Shown: one piece after another, positions 1 through 5,647 of the stretch
How the letters are laid out: every line of letters begins with the position of its first letter
How positions within the stretch are numbered: position 1 is the stretch's first letter
Assembly (NCBI GenBank): GCA_023267115.1
Contig: JAHFNV010000023.1
Span: 1 to 7,331, forward strand
DNA: 7,331 nucleotides
DNA from: Candidatus Nomurabacteria bacterium
GTDB taxonomy: Bacteria > Patescibacteriota > Minisyncoccia > Phycocordibacterales > UBA9973
Direction: 5' to 3'
The notes under the pieces: model-generated
Told to the model about the DNA's origin: nothing
What the model saw: only the letters and a program-made list of their open reading frames with translations
The model's database searches: none
Position numbers and translations under genes: made by a program

Positions 1-437
1 GAGTAAACTTTGTCTGGGAAGCCCTACAGGGTGCAGAAACGGCCCTAAAACGGCTTTATAACCTATATCTAGACCTGGGCACGGAGGTAGGAAAAGTAGA
101 TAAAACATATCAAGACAGGTTTAAAGAGTACTTAGAAGATGATTTGGACACCCCGCGAGCATTGGCGCTTGTTTGGGATTTAATGAAAGACGAAAAAATT
201 TCAAAGGCCGATAAAAAAGCCACGATTTTAGACTTTGATAAAGTATTAGGGCTTGGTTTTGAACAATTGAAAGCAAAAATAATTCCTGCAGAAATTTTAA
301 AGCTTGTCGAAGAGCGTGAAATTGCCCGCCAAAATAAAAATTGGGTTAGGGCTGATAAAATCAGAAATGAAACAGCAAGATTGGGGTATGAGATAGATGA
401 TACTTCATCTGGCCCAAAAGCATCAAAATCTAGCTAA
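1..437 (+). CDS. cysS: Cysteinyl-tRNA synthetase, C-terminal part (5' end outside the window)
   Basis: The reading frame is open from base 3 (VNFVWEALQGAE...) to TAA at 435-437, giving about 144 residues of the 3' end of a longer gene. The enzyme charges tRNA-Cys with cysteine in the cytoplasm. What is visible is the helical anticodon-side region: the stretch FKEYLEDDLDTPRALALVWDL matches the DALR-type segment of CysRS (family pattern F...DDxxTPxAL), and the tail LVEEREIARQNKNWVRADKIR followed by LGYEIDDTSSG matches the usual CysRS C-terminus (EER..AR..K.W..AD.IR..L...G....DT..G). The catalytic core with HIGH and KMSKS motifs would lie upstream of the window. An internal TTG at 144 is not a real start, because homology continues upstream of it. 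The last 15 bases overlap the end of the convergent gene on the minus strand. Confidence 0.93.
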   Translation, partial: VNFVWEALQGAETALKRLYNLYLDLGTEVGKVDKTYQDRFKEYLEDDLDTPRALALVWDLMKDEKISKADKKATILDFDKVLGLGFEQLKAKIIPAEILKLVEEREIARQNKNWVRADKIRNETARLGYEIDDTSSGPKASKSS

Positions 438-992
438 AAATTCCAGCAATTTTTTTCGATAAATAAAACAAATTTCTAATAAGTTTGCTAAAACTAGGTA
501 AGCAGGAAATGAATATATGGCAAAGGACCAGTTCTTAATAATTAACAAAGCAGCTACATTGTTTATAACACCTCCTAAATAAGTCGAACTTGATTCAGTT
601 TCAGGAAATTTCCATGTTTTTACAATAGTTGGAATATAAGCCAAAGCATCACTTAAAATTGCAAAAATAATGGAAATGCCTAGGTTGCGGGTGAATATAT
701 AAAATATTAATGCTAAAATAGCAAGGGAGCCACAGAATATATCAAATGAAGAAATTTTCCAATAATTATTTTTCTTAAACAAAAAAATAATAATAGTGAT
801 AAGAGGAAAAAATCCAGCAATGAATACCCCAGAAGAAGCTATACCCGCACCTGCTTTAATTTGCAAAAAAAATCCAGTAAGAGGTGCTAGTGTCCATAAA
901 AACCAAGAAACTAAATTCGGTTTAGTATTCCCATAGATAATACTTTTTATATACCAAAGTGCCAATACTATAATTGATAAAACTACCAACAT
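423..992 (-). CDS. PQ-loop-like integral membrane protein (unknown substrate)
   Basis: A 189-residue, very hydrophobic protein with about six or seven membrane segments and almost no soluble domain. Two internally similar segments resemble the PQ-loop/SemiSWEET layout: KPNLVSWFLW near residues 24-33 (a P-N in place of P-Q, then the S-W..W pattern) and YIPTIVKTWKFPETES near 119-134. PQ-loop proteins include small sugar and amino-acid carriers and cargo receptors; the substrate here cannot be read from the sequence. The ATG at 992 is chosen because the hydrophobic N-terminus begins there. The frame stays open upstream to a TGA at 1038-1040 without a better ATG, and a GAAG lies about 10 nt before the start. 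The gene is convergent with cysS and shares 15 bp with its end, so no separate terminator fits between them. I am confident that it is a real membrane protein and only moderately sure of the family. Confidence 0.78.
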   Translation of the reverse strand: MLVVLSIIVLALWYIKSIIYGNTKPNLVSWFLWTLAPLTGFFLQIKAGAGIASSGVFIAGFFPLITIIIFLFKKNNYWKISSFDIFCGSLAILALIFYIFTRNLGISIIFAILSDALAYIPTIVKTWKFPETESSSTYLGGVINNVAALLIIKNWSFAIYSFPAYLVLANLLEICFIYRKKLLEFLARF

Positions 993-1026
993 AAATAATT
1001 TCTTCAGGAAGCATAGAAAAAGTATA

Positions 1027-1743
1027 TCACGAATTACTCACTGACAAGTGCTGACAAGGTCGAACCTTGTCAAAACTCTCTTCTTTATAATTCAGCCAAT
1101 CATTTATAAAATCTTTAAATTCTTTTACAGTTTGAAAATAATTTGGAAAATTTTCTAAAGCTAGAATGAATTTTTCTTTTCTGTCTTCCCCGGAGTGAAT
1201 CAAAAAACCTGAAAACTCGTAATTTTTTAAGAATTTCTGAGCTTGATGTAAATCTTTAATTCCAACTTCTTGCCAATTTTTATCAATCAGCTTTATTGGA
1301 TTCAAGTTTATATATGCAAATAAATACTTTAAGTAATTATCTTTAGCTACGTGTTTACTTTTAAATTTACCTTGAAATAAAGTCCCACTCCTGTCATATT
1401 TTTTATTAAAATACATAGAATAAGCAGTTGTTAACTTCTGCATAAATAAACTAATTCCGCCTTCCATTTTTTCCTTCACGAGAATATGAAAGTGATTGGG
1501 CATCAGACAATATGTACCAATATCAACCAGGGTTTCATTTCTATCCAAATCAAACATATCTGACAAGGTTCGACCTTGTCGTAAATGATCTCCTAAATCA
1601 ACCTTCAGGTTACTATTACATAAATATAAAAGAACCATAAAACGAAGGTGGTCACTTTTATGTTTGAAAATAATTCTTTTGTCTGTACCCCTGTTATAGA
1701 TATGATAAAATTCACCGATAGAAAATTCGATATTTCTACTCAT
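1027..1743 (-). CDS. REP-associated tyrosine transposase (RAYT, Y1/HUH family)
   Basis: A 238-residue HUH single-strand nuclease of the IS200-like Y1 superfamily. RAYTs bind and cut REP-type DNA hairpins. The N-terminus (FSIGEFYHIYNRGTDKRIIF) is typical of the family. The metal-binding HUH motif is HFH at residues 84-86 within CLMPNHFHILVKE. The nucleophilic tyrosine is probably Y144 in YINLNPIK (the YI..NP motif), with Y137 and Y140 as alternatives. FQGKFKSK (123-130) also fits the family. I prefer ATG at 1743 to the TTG at 1764 because family members start about here; no good Shine-Dalgarno is visible at either. Two copies of the palindrome GACAAGGT/ACCTTGTC lie inside the coding sequence: one encodes residues 55-61 (RQGRTLS) and one lies near the C-terminus (about 224-231, FDKVRPCQ). 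The tail after about residue 222 appears to be made largely of repeat sequence. The gene ends on TGA. Confidence 0.9.
   Translation of the reverse strand: MSRNIEFSIGEFYHIYNRGTDKRIIFKHKSDHLRFMVLLYLCNSNLKVDLGDHLRQGRTLSDMFDLDRNETLVDIGTYCLMPNHFHILVKEKMEGGISLFMQKLTTAYSMYFNKKYDRSGTLFQGKFKSKHVAKDNYLKYLFAYINLNPIKLIDKNWQEVGIKDLHQAQKFLKNYEFSGFLIHSGEDRKEKFILALENFPNYFQTVKEFKDFINDWLNYKEESFDKVRPCQHLSVSNS
1052..1072. repeat. RAYT-associated palindrome, copy 1 (3' side, in frame with the gene end)
   Basis: A 9-bp arm TGACAAGGT, loop CGA, and a perfect complementary arm ACCTTGTCA. It lies inside the last codons of the transposase gene and encodes part of FDKVRPCQ. A partial copy (CTGACAAG, 1041-1048) lies immediately before it. 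Confidence 0.88.
1562..1580. repeat. RAYT-associated palindrome, copy 2 (inside the transposase gene)
   Basis: An 8-bp arm GACAAGGT, loop TCG, and arm ACCTTGTC. The loop shows that it is inverted relative to copies 1 and 3. It is in frame and encodes residues 55-61 of the transposase, between the N-terminal region and the HUH motif. Confidence 0.88.
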
Positions 1744-1771
1744 ACTGAAATGATAACAAATCAAAAAGCTT

Positions 1772-1790
1772 TGACAAGGTCGAACCTTGT
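1772..1790. repeat. RAYT-associated palindrome, copy 3 (between csaA and the RAYT)
   Basis: The left arm and loop TGACAAGGT + CGA match copy 1, but the right arm is cut short at ACCTTGT, leaving a 7-bp perfect stem (1774-1790). It fills most of the 59-nt gap between the csaA stop and the transposase start. Read on the minus strand, the hairpin is followed by CAAAGCTTTTTG, so it could also act as a weak terminator for the upstream operon; that role is inference. Confidence 0.8.
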
Positions 1791-1802
1791 TTTTGTCTTG
1801 TT

Positions 1803-2138
1803 TTAAAACATCTTTGAACCATTTGGTACTTTGCGTTCTGGTTCTGTTAATACTACATTGCCGCTCTCATCTGCAAAACCAGTAGTTAAACATTCCGAAA
1901 CAAATGGACCAATTTGTTTTGGCTGGAAATTAATAACTCCGACTATTTGCTTACCGACAAGCTCTTCTTTTTTATACAAGGAAGTAATTTGTACGCTGGA
2001 TTTTTTAAGACCAAAAGAACCAAAGTCTATTGTTAGTTTATAGGCGGGTTTTCTGGCTTCCGGAAAATCTTCCACTTGAATAATTGTACCAACCCTTAAT
2101 TCTATTTTTTCAAAGTCACCCCAATTTATTATTTCCAT
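1803..2138 (-). CDS. csaA: CsaA-like tRNA-binding-domain chaperone
   Basis: A 111-residue, single-domain protein with the OB-fold tRNA-binding domain also found at the C-terminus of methionyl-tRNA synthetase. The whole length matches CsaA: IELRVGTIIQVEDFPEARKP (residues 12-31) followed by AYKLTIDFG, then KKSSVQIT, GKQIVGVINFQPKQIGPFVSE and the C-terminal VPNGSKMF. In Bacillus, CsaA is reported as a homodimeric, SecA-linked chaperone-like protein; a tRNA or structured-RNA binding role is equally possible. The length is normal for the family. It starts 3 nt after the dnaJ stop, and its likely ribosome site GAGGGG lies within the end of dnaJ, about 9 nt before ATG. It is therefore probably co-translated with the chaperone gene, giving a protein-folding flavour to the operon. 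Confidence 0.92.
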   Translation of the reverse strand: MEIINWGDFEKIELRVGTIIQVEDFPEARKPAYKLTIDFGSFGLKKSSVQITSLYKKEELVGKQIVGVINFQPKQIGPFVSECLTTGFADESGNVVLTEPERKVPNGSKMF

Positions 2139-2141
2139 ATC

Positions 2142-3245
2142 TTATATCCCCTCTTTTTTTAGATCTTCAATAAGTTCGCGAGATTTACGGGAGAGGTGGC
2201 CTGGGAGTTTGATATTTAATTTTATGAGCAAGTCGCCGCGTTTGCTTTTGGAAATGGGCACCCCTTTGCCCCGAACTCGCAAAATTTCATTAATAGAAAC
2301 ACCTTCCGGAATAGTCACTTTAATTTCCCCATCTAGAGTTTGAATTGGATACTCTGTGCCCAAGAGTGCATCCGAGAGTCTCAAATTCAAACTCATTACT
2401 AGATCATTCCCGTCACGCTTGAAGATGCTATGCGGCACCACATTTATTTTTATATAAAGATCGCCGGCAGTGCCCTTGGATATTGCTTCACCCATACCAG
2501 ACATGCGAATCATCTCTCCGTCACGAATGCCCGCCGGAATAATAATGGAGATCTCTTCTTCCCGACGCAAAACTCCTTTGCCTTTACATTTATCACACAG
2601 TTCCTTGGGTACTTCACCTGTACCTAAACATGACTCACAGATTTTTGTGCTTGAGATAGTGCCAAGAATTGTCCTTTTTGCTTCTCGAAGCTTACCCTGG
2701 CCGTTGCAATGCTTGCAAGTTTCTATTTTTGTTCCTTCTTTTGCTCCAGAACCATGACAAACGAGACAATTGGAAGTTTTGGTGATTAAAATTTTCCTGT
2801 CGGTGCCAAAAACAGAATCGGCAAAAGAAATTTGCACTTCAGTAGAAATATCCCGACCACGTCTTGCTTCTCGTCTTCCTCCCCCCATTCCGCCTCCAAA
2901 AAAATCACTAAAAATATCATTCAAGTTGCCAAAATCAAAATCCGCCCCACTGTTTTGGAAGCCACCAGAAAAATCAAAACCTTCAAAGCCGTCAAATCCG
3001 CCTTGGCTTTTGGTACCATATCCCTGATTAATATTCTCATAAGCAGAACCATATTGATCGTATTTTGAACGTTTAGCATCATCGGAAAGAACCTGATAAG
3101 CTTCATTTACCTGCTTGAACTTAGCCTCGTTGCCTTCTTTTTTGTCAGGATGATATTTATGCGCCAACTTATAAAAAGCTTTTTTTATTTCGTCTTTTGA
3201 TGCGCCCTTATTTACTCCTAATGTTGCATAATAATCTTTATTCAT
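2142..3245 (-). CDS. dnaJ: Chaperone protein DnaJ (Hsp40, type I)
   Basis: A 367-residue co-chaperone that stimulates DnaK ATPase and delivers unfolded clients to it. All type I domains are present in order: a J domain (residues 4-66) with the essential HPD at 32-34; a Gly/Phe-rich linker (about 77-124, including GGFDGFEGFDFSGGF and FFGGGMGGGR); a zinc-binding region with four CxxCxGxG repeats starting at C160, C177, C203 and C217, all eight cysteines intact; and the C-terminal beta-sandwich client-binding region (IIIPAGIRDGEMIR; GTEYPIQTLDG; VTIPEGVS; RVRGKGVP). The length is typical. No grpE or dnaK adjoins it here. It sits 7 nt downstream of the VirD4-like ATPase gene and 3 nt upstream of csaA, so the three probably share one transcript. 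The start region has only a weak purine run (AAAGAA). Confidence 0.97.
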   Translation of the reverse strand: MNKDYYATLGVNKGASKDEIKKAFYKLAHKYHPDKKEGNEAKFKQVNEAYQVLSDDAKRSKYDQYGSAYENINQGYGTKSQGGFDGFEGFDFSGGFQNSGADFDFGNLNDIFSDFFGGGMGGGRREARRGRDISTEVQISFADSVFGTDRKILITKTSNCLVCHGSGAKEGTKIETCKHCNGQGKLREAKRTILGTISSTKICESCLGTGEVPKELCDKCKGKGVLRREEEISIIIPAGIRDGEMIRMSGMGEAISKGTAGDLYIKINVVPHSIFKRDGNDLVMSLNLRLSDALLGTEYPIQTLDGEIKVTIPEGVSINEILRVRGKGVPISKSKRGDLLIKLNIKLPGHLSRKSRELIEDLKKEGI

Positions 3246-3252
3246 ATATTCT

Positions 3253-4746
3253 TTATATCATAGGCTCGGCTTCTTGTGAAGTTTTTGCTTTCGATTCTTT
3301 CTGATCTTCTTCGGCAATCTCCTTTTCTTTAGCTTTTCTCTTTGTCTTGCCTTCAATAATCGCCTTTTCTTCGGCACTTCTGATAATAGTGGCTTCTTCT
3401 TCAGCAATGAGCTTAGCGGCGTCACCTTTGGCAATTGTATATTTACGGCGAGAGGCGTTTACTATTTCCTCTTGATAAGAGGGGTGGGTTGGCGGTAAAA
3501 CTCTTAAGGTATCGGCTGAAAAAGGATCATAAGACTCTCCGTCAATGGTCATTTTAATATAAAATTCAGTGACCGCAAGATTTATCATGTCTTTCACATC
3601 AAAGAGCGGTGCAAACTCCGGCTTTAACTTAACCGCATCTTCTCCACCCACACGGAAGCAGATAACAGAACCAACGTTTCCAAGCACTGCCTGATGTACC
3701 CGGGTAATAATCTGGCCGACATACTGATGCGCCACGGTGAGGTTTAATCCATATTTTCTAGCTTCTGACAAAATGTTCTCGAAAGTTTGGGTCACTACAT
3801 TTTGAAACTCATCCACATACAGGTAAAAGTCGGTTCGAGCGCTCTCTGGCATACTGGCGCGTTCCATCCCTGCTTGTTTAATTTTTGTAAGAAAGATAGA
3901 TCCAAAGAAAGAAGAATTCTCCTCTCCCAAACGGCCTTTGGAAATATTAATCAGAATAATTTTCTTCTCGTTCATCAGCTTGCTAATGTCTATCTTGTTT
4001 TCTTTTTGACCGAAAATATTTCGGAGCAATGGATCTGACAGGAACTGCCCTAGTTTATTAACTAACGGAATGATAGCGTCGGTGTCAAATTTCTCCGACC
4101 AATCGGCAAATTCAATAGCGAAGAATCTTTTAACCATGTCATCCGTAATATATTCCACTACTTTCTGTCGGTAATTCCTGTCGGTCAACATAGAAATCAT
4201 TCCGCGCATGGTGGCGTGCGGATAATCTAAAAGAGCCAAACAAGTGAAACGAAAAACGTGCTCCAATCTGGGAGTCCAGTTGGCGCCGAATTGCTTTTGA
4301 AAAACTTCTATTAGTCCTTGAGTTAGAATAAATTTAAAGGCGGGGTCAACATTGGCCAGAGGATTGAAGGAAGCGGGGAAATCTACGTCCGTCGGATCAA
4401 TAACACAAACATCTTCAATTCGTTCTTTTGGCACAAAATCTAAAATACTTTTAAATTCATCGCCGTGCGGATCAATAAAGCAAAGCCCATGCCCATACTG
4501 AATGTCTTGTCGGACAAGAAGCTCGAGCAATTTTGACTTGCCCACACCGGACTTCCCCACTATATACAAATGCCTACGGCGGTCCACCCGCTTGATGCCG
4601 AAAATAAATTTTTTCTCTTCTAGAGAAGCCACATAATTCGTGCGCCCAATGAAAGAAACCTCCTCTGGTTTCACTTTGCCAAAAACTGGCAGTTCTGGTG
4701 GCGGTGGGCCATATTTGATTATTTGGACTCGGCCTGGTTTGGGCAT
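3253..4746 (-). CDS. VirD4/TraG-like P-loop ATPase lacking membrane segments
   Basis: A 497-residue ATPase of the type IV secretion coupling-protein/HerA-like group, which pumps DNA or protein substrates in conjugation systems. Walker A is GKSGVGKS (residues 64-71), followed by GLCFIDPHGDEFKSIL (87-102), typical of the family. Walker B is FYLYVDEFQN (307-316), and EARKYGLNLTVAHQYVGQI (328-346) matches the TraG/VirD4 sensor region. The C-terminus from about 440 is a highly charged, Lys/Glu/Ala-rich helix, probably a coiled coil. There is no N-terminal membrane anchor, so it is either soluble or recruited by a partner. The short Pro-rich N-terminus (PPPPELP) is partly duplicated at 6886-6939. 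No other secretion gene is visible. The gene heads an operon with dnaJ and csaA; what it transports is unknown. ATG at 4746 is supported by the duplicated copy, in which the same codons carry only synonymous changes. Confidence 0.88.
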   Translation of the reverse strand: MPKPGRVQIIKYGPPPPELPVFGKVKPEEVSFIGRTNYVASLEEKKFIFGIKRVDRRRHLYIVGKSGVGKSKLLELLVRQDIQYGHGLCFIDPHGDEFKSILDFVPKERIEDVCVIDPTDVDFPASFNPLANVDPAFKFILTQGLIEVFQKQFGANWTPRLEHVFRFTCLALLDYPHATMRGMISMLTDRNYRQKVVEYITDDMVKRFFAIEFADWSEKFDTDAIIPLVNKLGQFLSDPLLRNIFGQKENKIDISKLMNEKKIILINISKGRLGEENSSFFGSIFLTKIKQAGMERASMPESARTDFYLYVDEFQNVVTQTFENILSEARKYGLNLTVAHQYVGQIITRVHQAVLGNVGSVICFRVGGEDAVKLKPEFAPLFDVKDMINLAVTEFYIKMTIDGESYDPFSADTLRVLPPTHPSYQEEIVNASRRKYTIAKGDAAKLIAEEEATIIRSAEEKAIIEGKTKRKAKEKEIAEEDQKESKAKTSQEAEPMI

Positions 4747-4760
4747 ACTTGGCTATTTTA
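4747..4760 (-). promoter_or_regulatory. Candidate -10 box placed for a leaderless ATPase mRNA
   Basis: On the minus strand TAAAAT (4760-4755) matches five of six bases of TATAAT. Only 8 nt separate it from the ATPase ATG, so transcription would begin within one or two bases of the start codon. No Shine-Dalgarno is present in that gap. No convincing -35 box was found: the DNA upstream is AT-rich (AATTTAAATTTAAAC), then the 80-bp palindrome. The same arrangement is kept in the second copy at 6940-6953. Confidence 0.4.
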
Positions 4761-4777
4761 ACATAGTTTAAATTTAA

Positions 4778-4857
4778 ATTCCCCTCTTGAGGGGTGGCCT
4801 TTGGCCGGGGTGGAAATTCATCCACCTCCCCCTTCAGGTACTCCTCAAGAGGAGAAT
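4778..4857. repeat. 80-bp imperfect palindrome (MITE/REP-like), copy A
   Basis: Two 36-bp arms match in inverted orientation at 25 of 36 positions without gaps, around an 8-nt centre (AAATTCAT). The ends are best conserved: ATTCCCCTCTTGAGG on the left against the complement of ATTCTCCTCTTGAGG on the right. Smaller palindromes are nested inside it: CCCCTC-TT-GAGGGG (4781-4794), GGCC-TTT-GGCC, and CTCCTC-AA-GAGGAG. Both strands are long open frames rich in Pro and Gly (PPRPKATPQEGNL type), a look I associate with dispersed noncoding repeats in many bacterial genomes. It carries no gene of its own. It lies 31 bp upstream of the ATPase start. Confidence 0.8.
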
Positions 4858-4910
4858 CAATACACTAGCCAACGGCTAATACCCTTCCTGCTCGAACCTC
4901 GTCTTGGCGA

Positions 4911-4927
4911 GCCGCGCTCTGCGCGGC
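4911..4927. repeat. GC-rich hairpin, 7-bp stem with TCT loop
   Basis: GCCGCGC, loop TCT, GCGCGGC: a perfect stem. It sits exactly where the identity between the two long repeats ends. The right arm is not preserved in copy B (GCCGCGC followed by CTGCGCGCG). Confidence 0.7.
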
Positions 4928-4948
4928 GAGCCAGTGTTTCCGTTCTTT

Positions 4949-4965
4949 GCCGCGCTTCGTGCGGC
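4949..4965. repeat. GC-rich hairpin, 7-bp stem with TTC loop
   Basis: GCCGCGC, loop TTC, GTGCGGC, with one G-T pair. It lies in the variable middle of the long repeat. Copy B has a different hairpin with the same TTC loop (7153-7173) in the matching segment. Confidence 0.65.
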
Positions 4966-4991
4966 TGAATCGGTCGGCAAAATTCCTGAAA

Positions 4992-5050
4992 GTTTGATTC
5001 TGGTGTGTCTTTACAGTTTGGCTCGAACTCATTTTATCAAAAATTTCTGA
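4992..5050. repeat. Distal block of the long direct repeat, copy A
   Basis: 59 bp align without gaps to 7201-7259 at 45 positions (about 76%) by hand count. It ends in the shared ATTTT-A-CAAAAAT-TCTGA pattern. On the minus strand both copies carry TTTTTG-TAAAATG, a promoter-like AT run. The block shows that the duplicated region reaches well beyond the identical core. Confidence 0.75.
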
Positions 5051-5059
5051 AAAACTCTT

Positions 5060-5084
5060 GTTTGCCGCGCGAAGCGCGGCAAAC
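5060..5084 (-). terminator. Strong hairpin, possible terminator of the redox operon
   Basis: A perfect 11-bp stem, GTTTGCCGCGC on the left with loop GAA on the plus strand. Read on the minus strand, it is followed by AAGAGTTTTTC, a short U-run after a few bases. It is 152 nt downstream of the DoxX-like gene's stop, so it could end the xre-trx-bdbC-doxX transcript, although the distance and the spacer before the T-run are not ideal. Confidence 0.45.
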
Positions 5085-5166
5085 CGAAACTGAACGCTCG
5101 GGCGGGCAAAAATTCATTCCCCCCAACCCCCTTTCTTTTTGCCAGCCCTCGCTTTTCCGCCACCGC

Positions 5167-5190
5167 CCAATTTCGTGTCAACGAAGTTGG
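5167..5190. repeat. 10-bp hairpin downstream of the DoxX-like gene
   Basis: CCAATTTCGT, loop GTCA, ACGAAGTTGG, with one T-G pair. It is 45 bp past the DoxX-like stop. On the minus strand it is followed by GCGGTGGCGG and not a T-run, so it could be a 3'-end protecting hairpin but not a classic terminator. Confidence 0.5.
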
Positions 5191-5235
5191 CGCGCCGCCT
5201 TGATTTCAAATTTTTTGCGGCAGATTATACAAACA

Positions 5236-5619
5236 CTATTTCAACCACTCTCTCCAACTCTTTGGCCAACCAATCAAAAGAAGCAATGCGAGGGGTGCGC
5301 CCCAATTTGCCGATCTCTCGACAAAGTCGAGCCAGCCAACGCCGACAAGGGGCCTAACAAGCGCAGTCCAGAAAGCCCAGAATGTTGCCCAAAGCAATAT
5401 TGCCGGAATGGATCTTATGAGCACAATAAGTGCCACCACCAGATCAAATCCACCAATCCACCAAAGAAGCATTGCTGATGTTTCTGGACTTGTACCAATC
5501 ATCATGCCAATCCATTTAATCCAATCCGCCTTACCACCAAGGGCTAATAATCCATGACCGATGAACTCTCCAGCAATTGCGATTCTTAAAACCCACTGCA
5601 CAATTTTTGTATTATTCAT
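5236..5619 (-). CDS. DoxX-like small integral membrane protein
   Basis: A 127-residue protein with about four membrane helices (roughly residues 6-27, 47-67, 70-90 and 104-117). The N-terminal helix VLRIAIAGEFIGHGLLAL and the C-terminal FVERSANWGAPLALLLL look like a small DoxX-related family. DoxX-type proteins are often found with thiol or respiratory redox proteins, but their biochemical role is poorly settled, so no reaction is assigned. ATG at 5619 precedes a normal hydrophobic start; only a weak AGGG lies upstream. It is the last gene of the minus-strand run, 28 nt after the DsbB-like gene, and it probably shares its transcript. A small palindrome (CTCGAC-AAA-GTCGAG, 5317-5331) falls in the conserved LDFVE codons and is probably coincidental. 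The family call is moderate; the membrane nature is clear. Confidence 0.75.
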   Translation of the reverse strand: MNNTKIVQWVLRIAIAGEFIGHGLLALGGKADWIKWIGMMIGTSPETSAMLLWWIGGFDLVVALIVLIRSIPAILLWATFWAFWTALVRPLVGVGWLDFVERSANWGAPLALLLLIGWPKSWREWLK

Positions 5620-5647
5620 ATATTTTAGTTTACCCTAATTTAAGTGT

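Larger units (their letters stand above)
1041..1790. mobile_element. REPtron-like unit: RAYT gene with its own palindromes
   Basis: The transposase gene is bracketed by two copies of the same palindrome in the same orientation (1052-1072 and 1772-1790), with a third, inverted copy inside the gene (1562-1580). This arrangement matches a REPtron, a RAYT gene flanked by REP hairpins, and resembles the hairpin-flanked ends of IS200/IS605 elements. An extra half-site CTGACAAG lies at 1041-1048, next to the left palindrome. The outer limits are approximate. No target-site duplication is expected for this family and none was found. Confidence 0.65.
4693..4917. repeat. Long direct repeat, copy A (ATPase start plus upstream DNA)
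   Basis: This 225-bp segment matches 6886-7110 without gaps at 217 of 225 positions by hand alignment. It covers codons 1-18 of the ATPase gene and 171 bp upstream. Seven of the eight differences fall in the 54 coding bases, all at third positions and all silent. One lies 2 bp before the ATG (4748 versus 6941). The remaining 169 bp (4749-4917) are identical. The copies are in the same orientation, 2193 bp apart. Confidence 0.95.
4747..5235. other. 489-bp gene-free region between the two minus-strand operons
   Basis: No supportable gene lies here. In order it holds the candidate promoter, the 80-bp palindrome (4778-4857), the end of the identical repeat (to 4917), GC-rich hairpins at 4911-4927 and 4949-4965, the distal repeat block (4992-5050), a strong hairpin at 5060-5084, a C-rich stretch (about 5118-5165) and a hairpin at 5167-5190. 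A 55-codon minus-strand frame (4865-5032) is open here, but it is stopped after four codons in the other repeat copy. Confidence 0.75.

Noticed and set aside
1041..1790. The palindromes as a CRISPR array.
   Set aside because: Only three copies exist, they are 190-510 bp apart, one is inverted, two are inside a gene and there are no regular spacers.
4574..4825. An 83-codon minus-strand frame starting MDEFPPRPKATPQEGN, with a similar one at 6740-7018.
   Set aside because: It begins inside the 80-bp palindrome and overlaps the real ATPase or XRE genes in another frame. The Pro-rich translation is typical of the repeat. The GGAGG before its ATG is only 3 nt away and arises from the palindrome arm.
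4865..5032. A 55-codon minus-strand frame (MSSSQTVKTHQNQ...) across the variable part of repeat copy A.
   Set aside because: No ribosome site is present, the composition follows the hairpins, and the matching frame in copy B stops after four codons.
5018..5034. GAGTTCGAGCC on the minus strand, resembling a tRNA T-arm.
   Set aside because: No acceptor, D-arm or anticodon stem could be placed around it, and the motif is changed in the other repeat copy.
5317..5331. A perfect small palindrome CTCGAC-AAA-GTCGAG inside the DoxX-like gene, resembling the other 3-nt-loop hairpins.
   Set aside because: It encodes LDFVE within what looks like a conserved stretch of the family, so chance is a sufficient explanation.
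5005..5478. A 157-codon plus-strand frame covering the hairpin-rich region and the DoxX-like gene.
   Set aside because: It is antisense to a clear membrane protein gene. Its Ser/Pro/Cys-rich translation has no recognisable domain.
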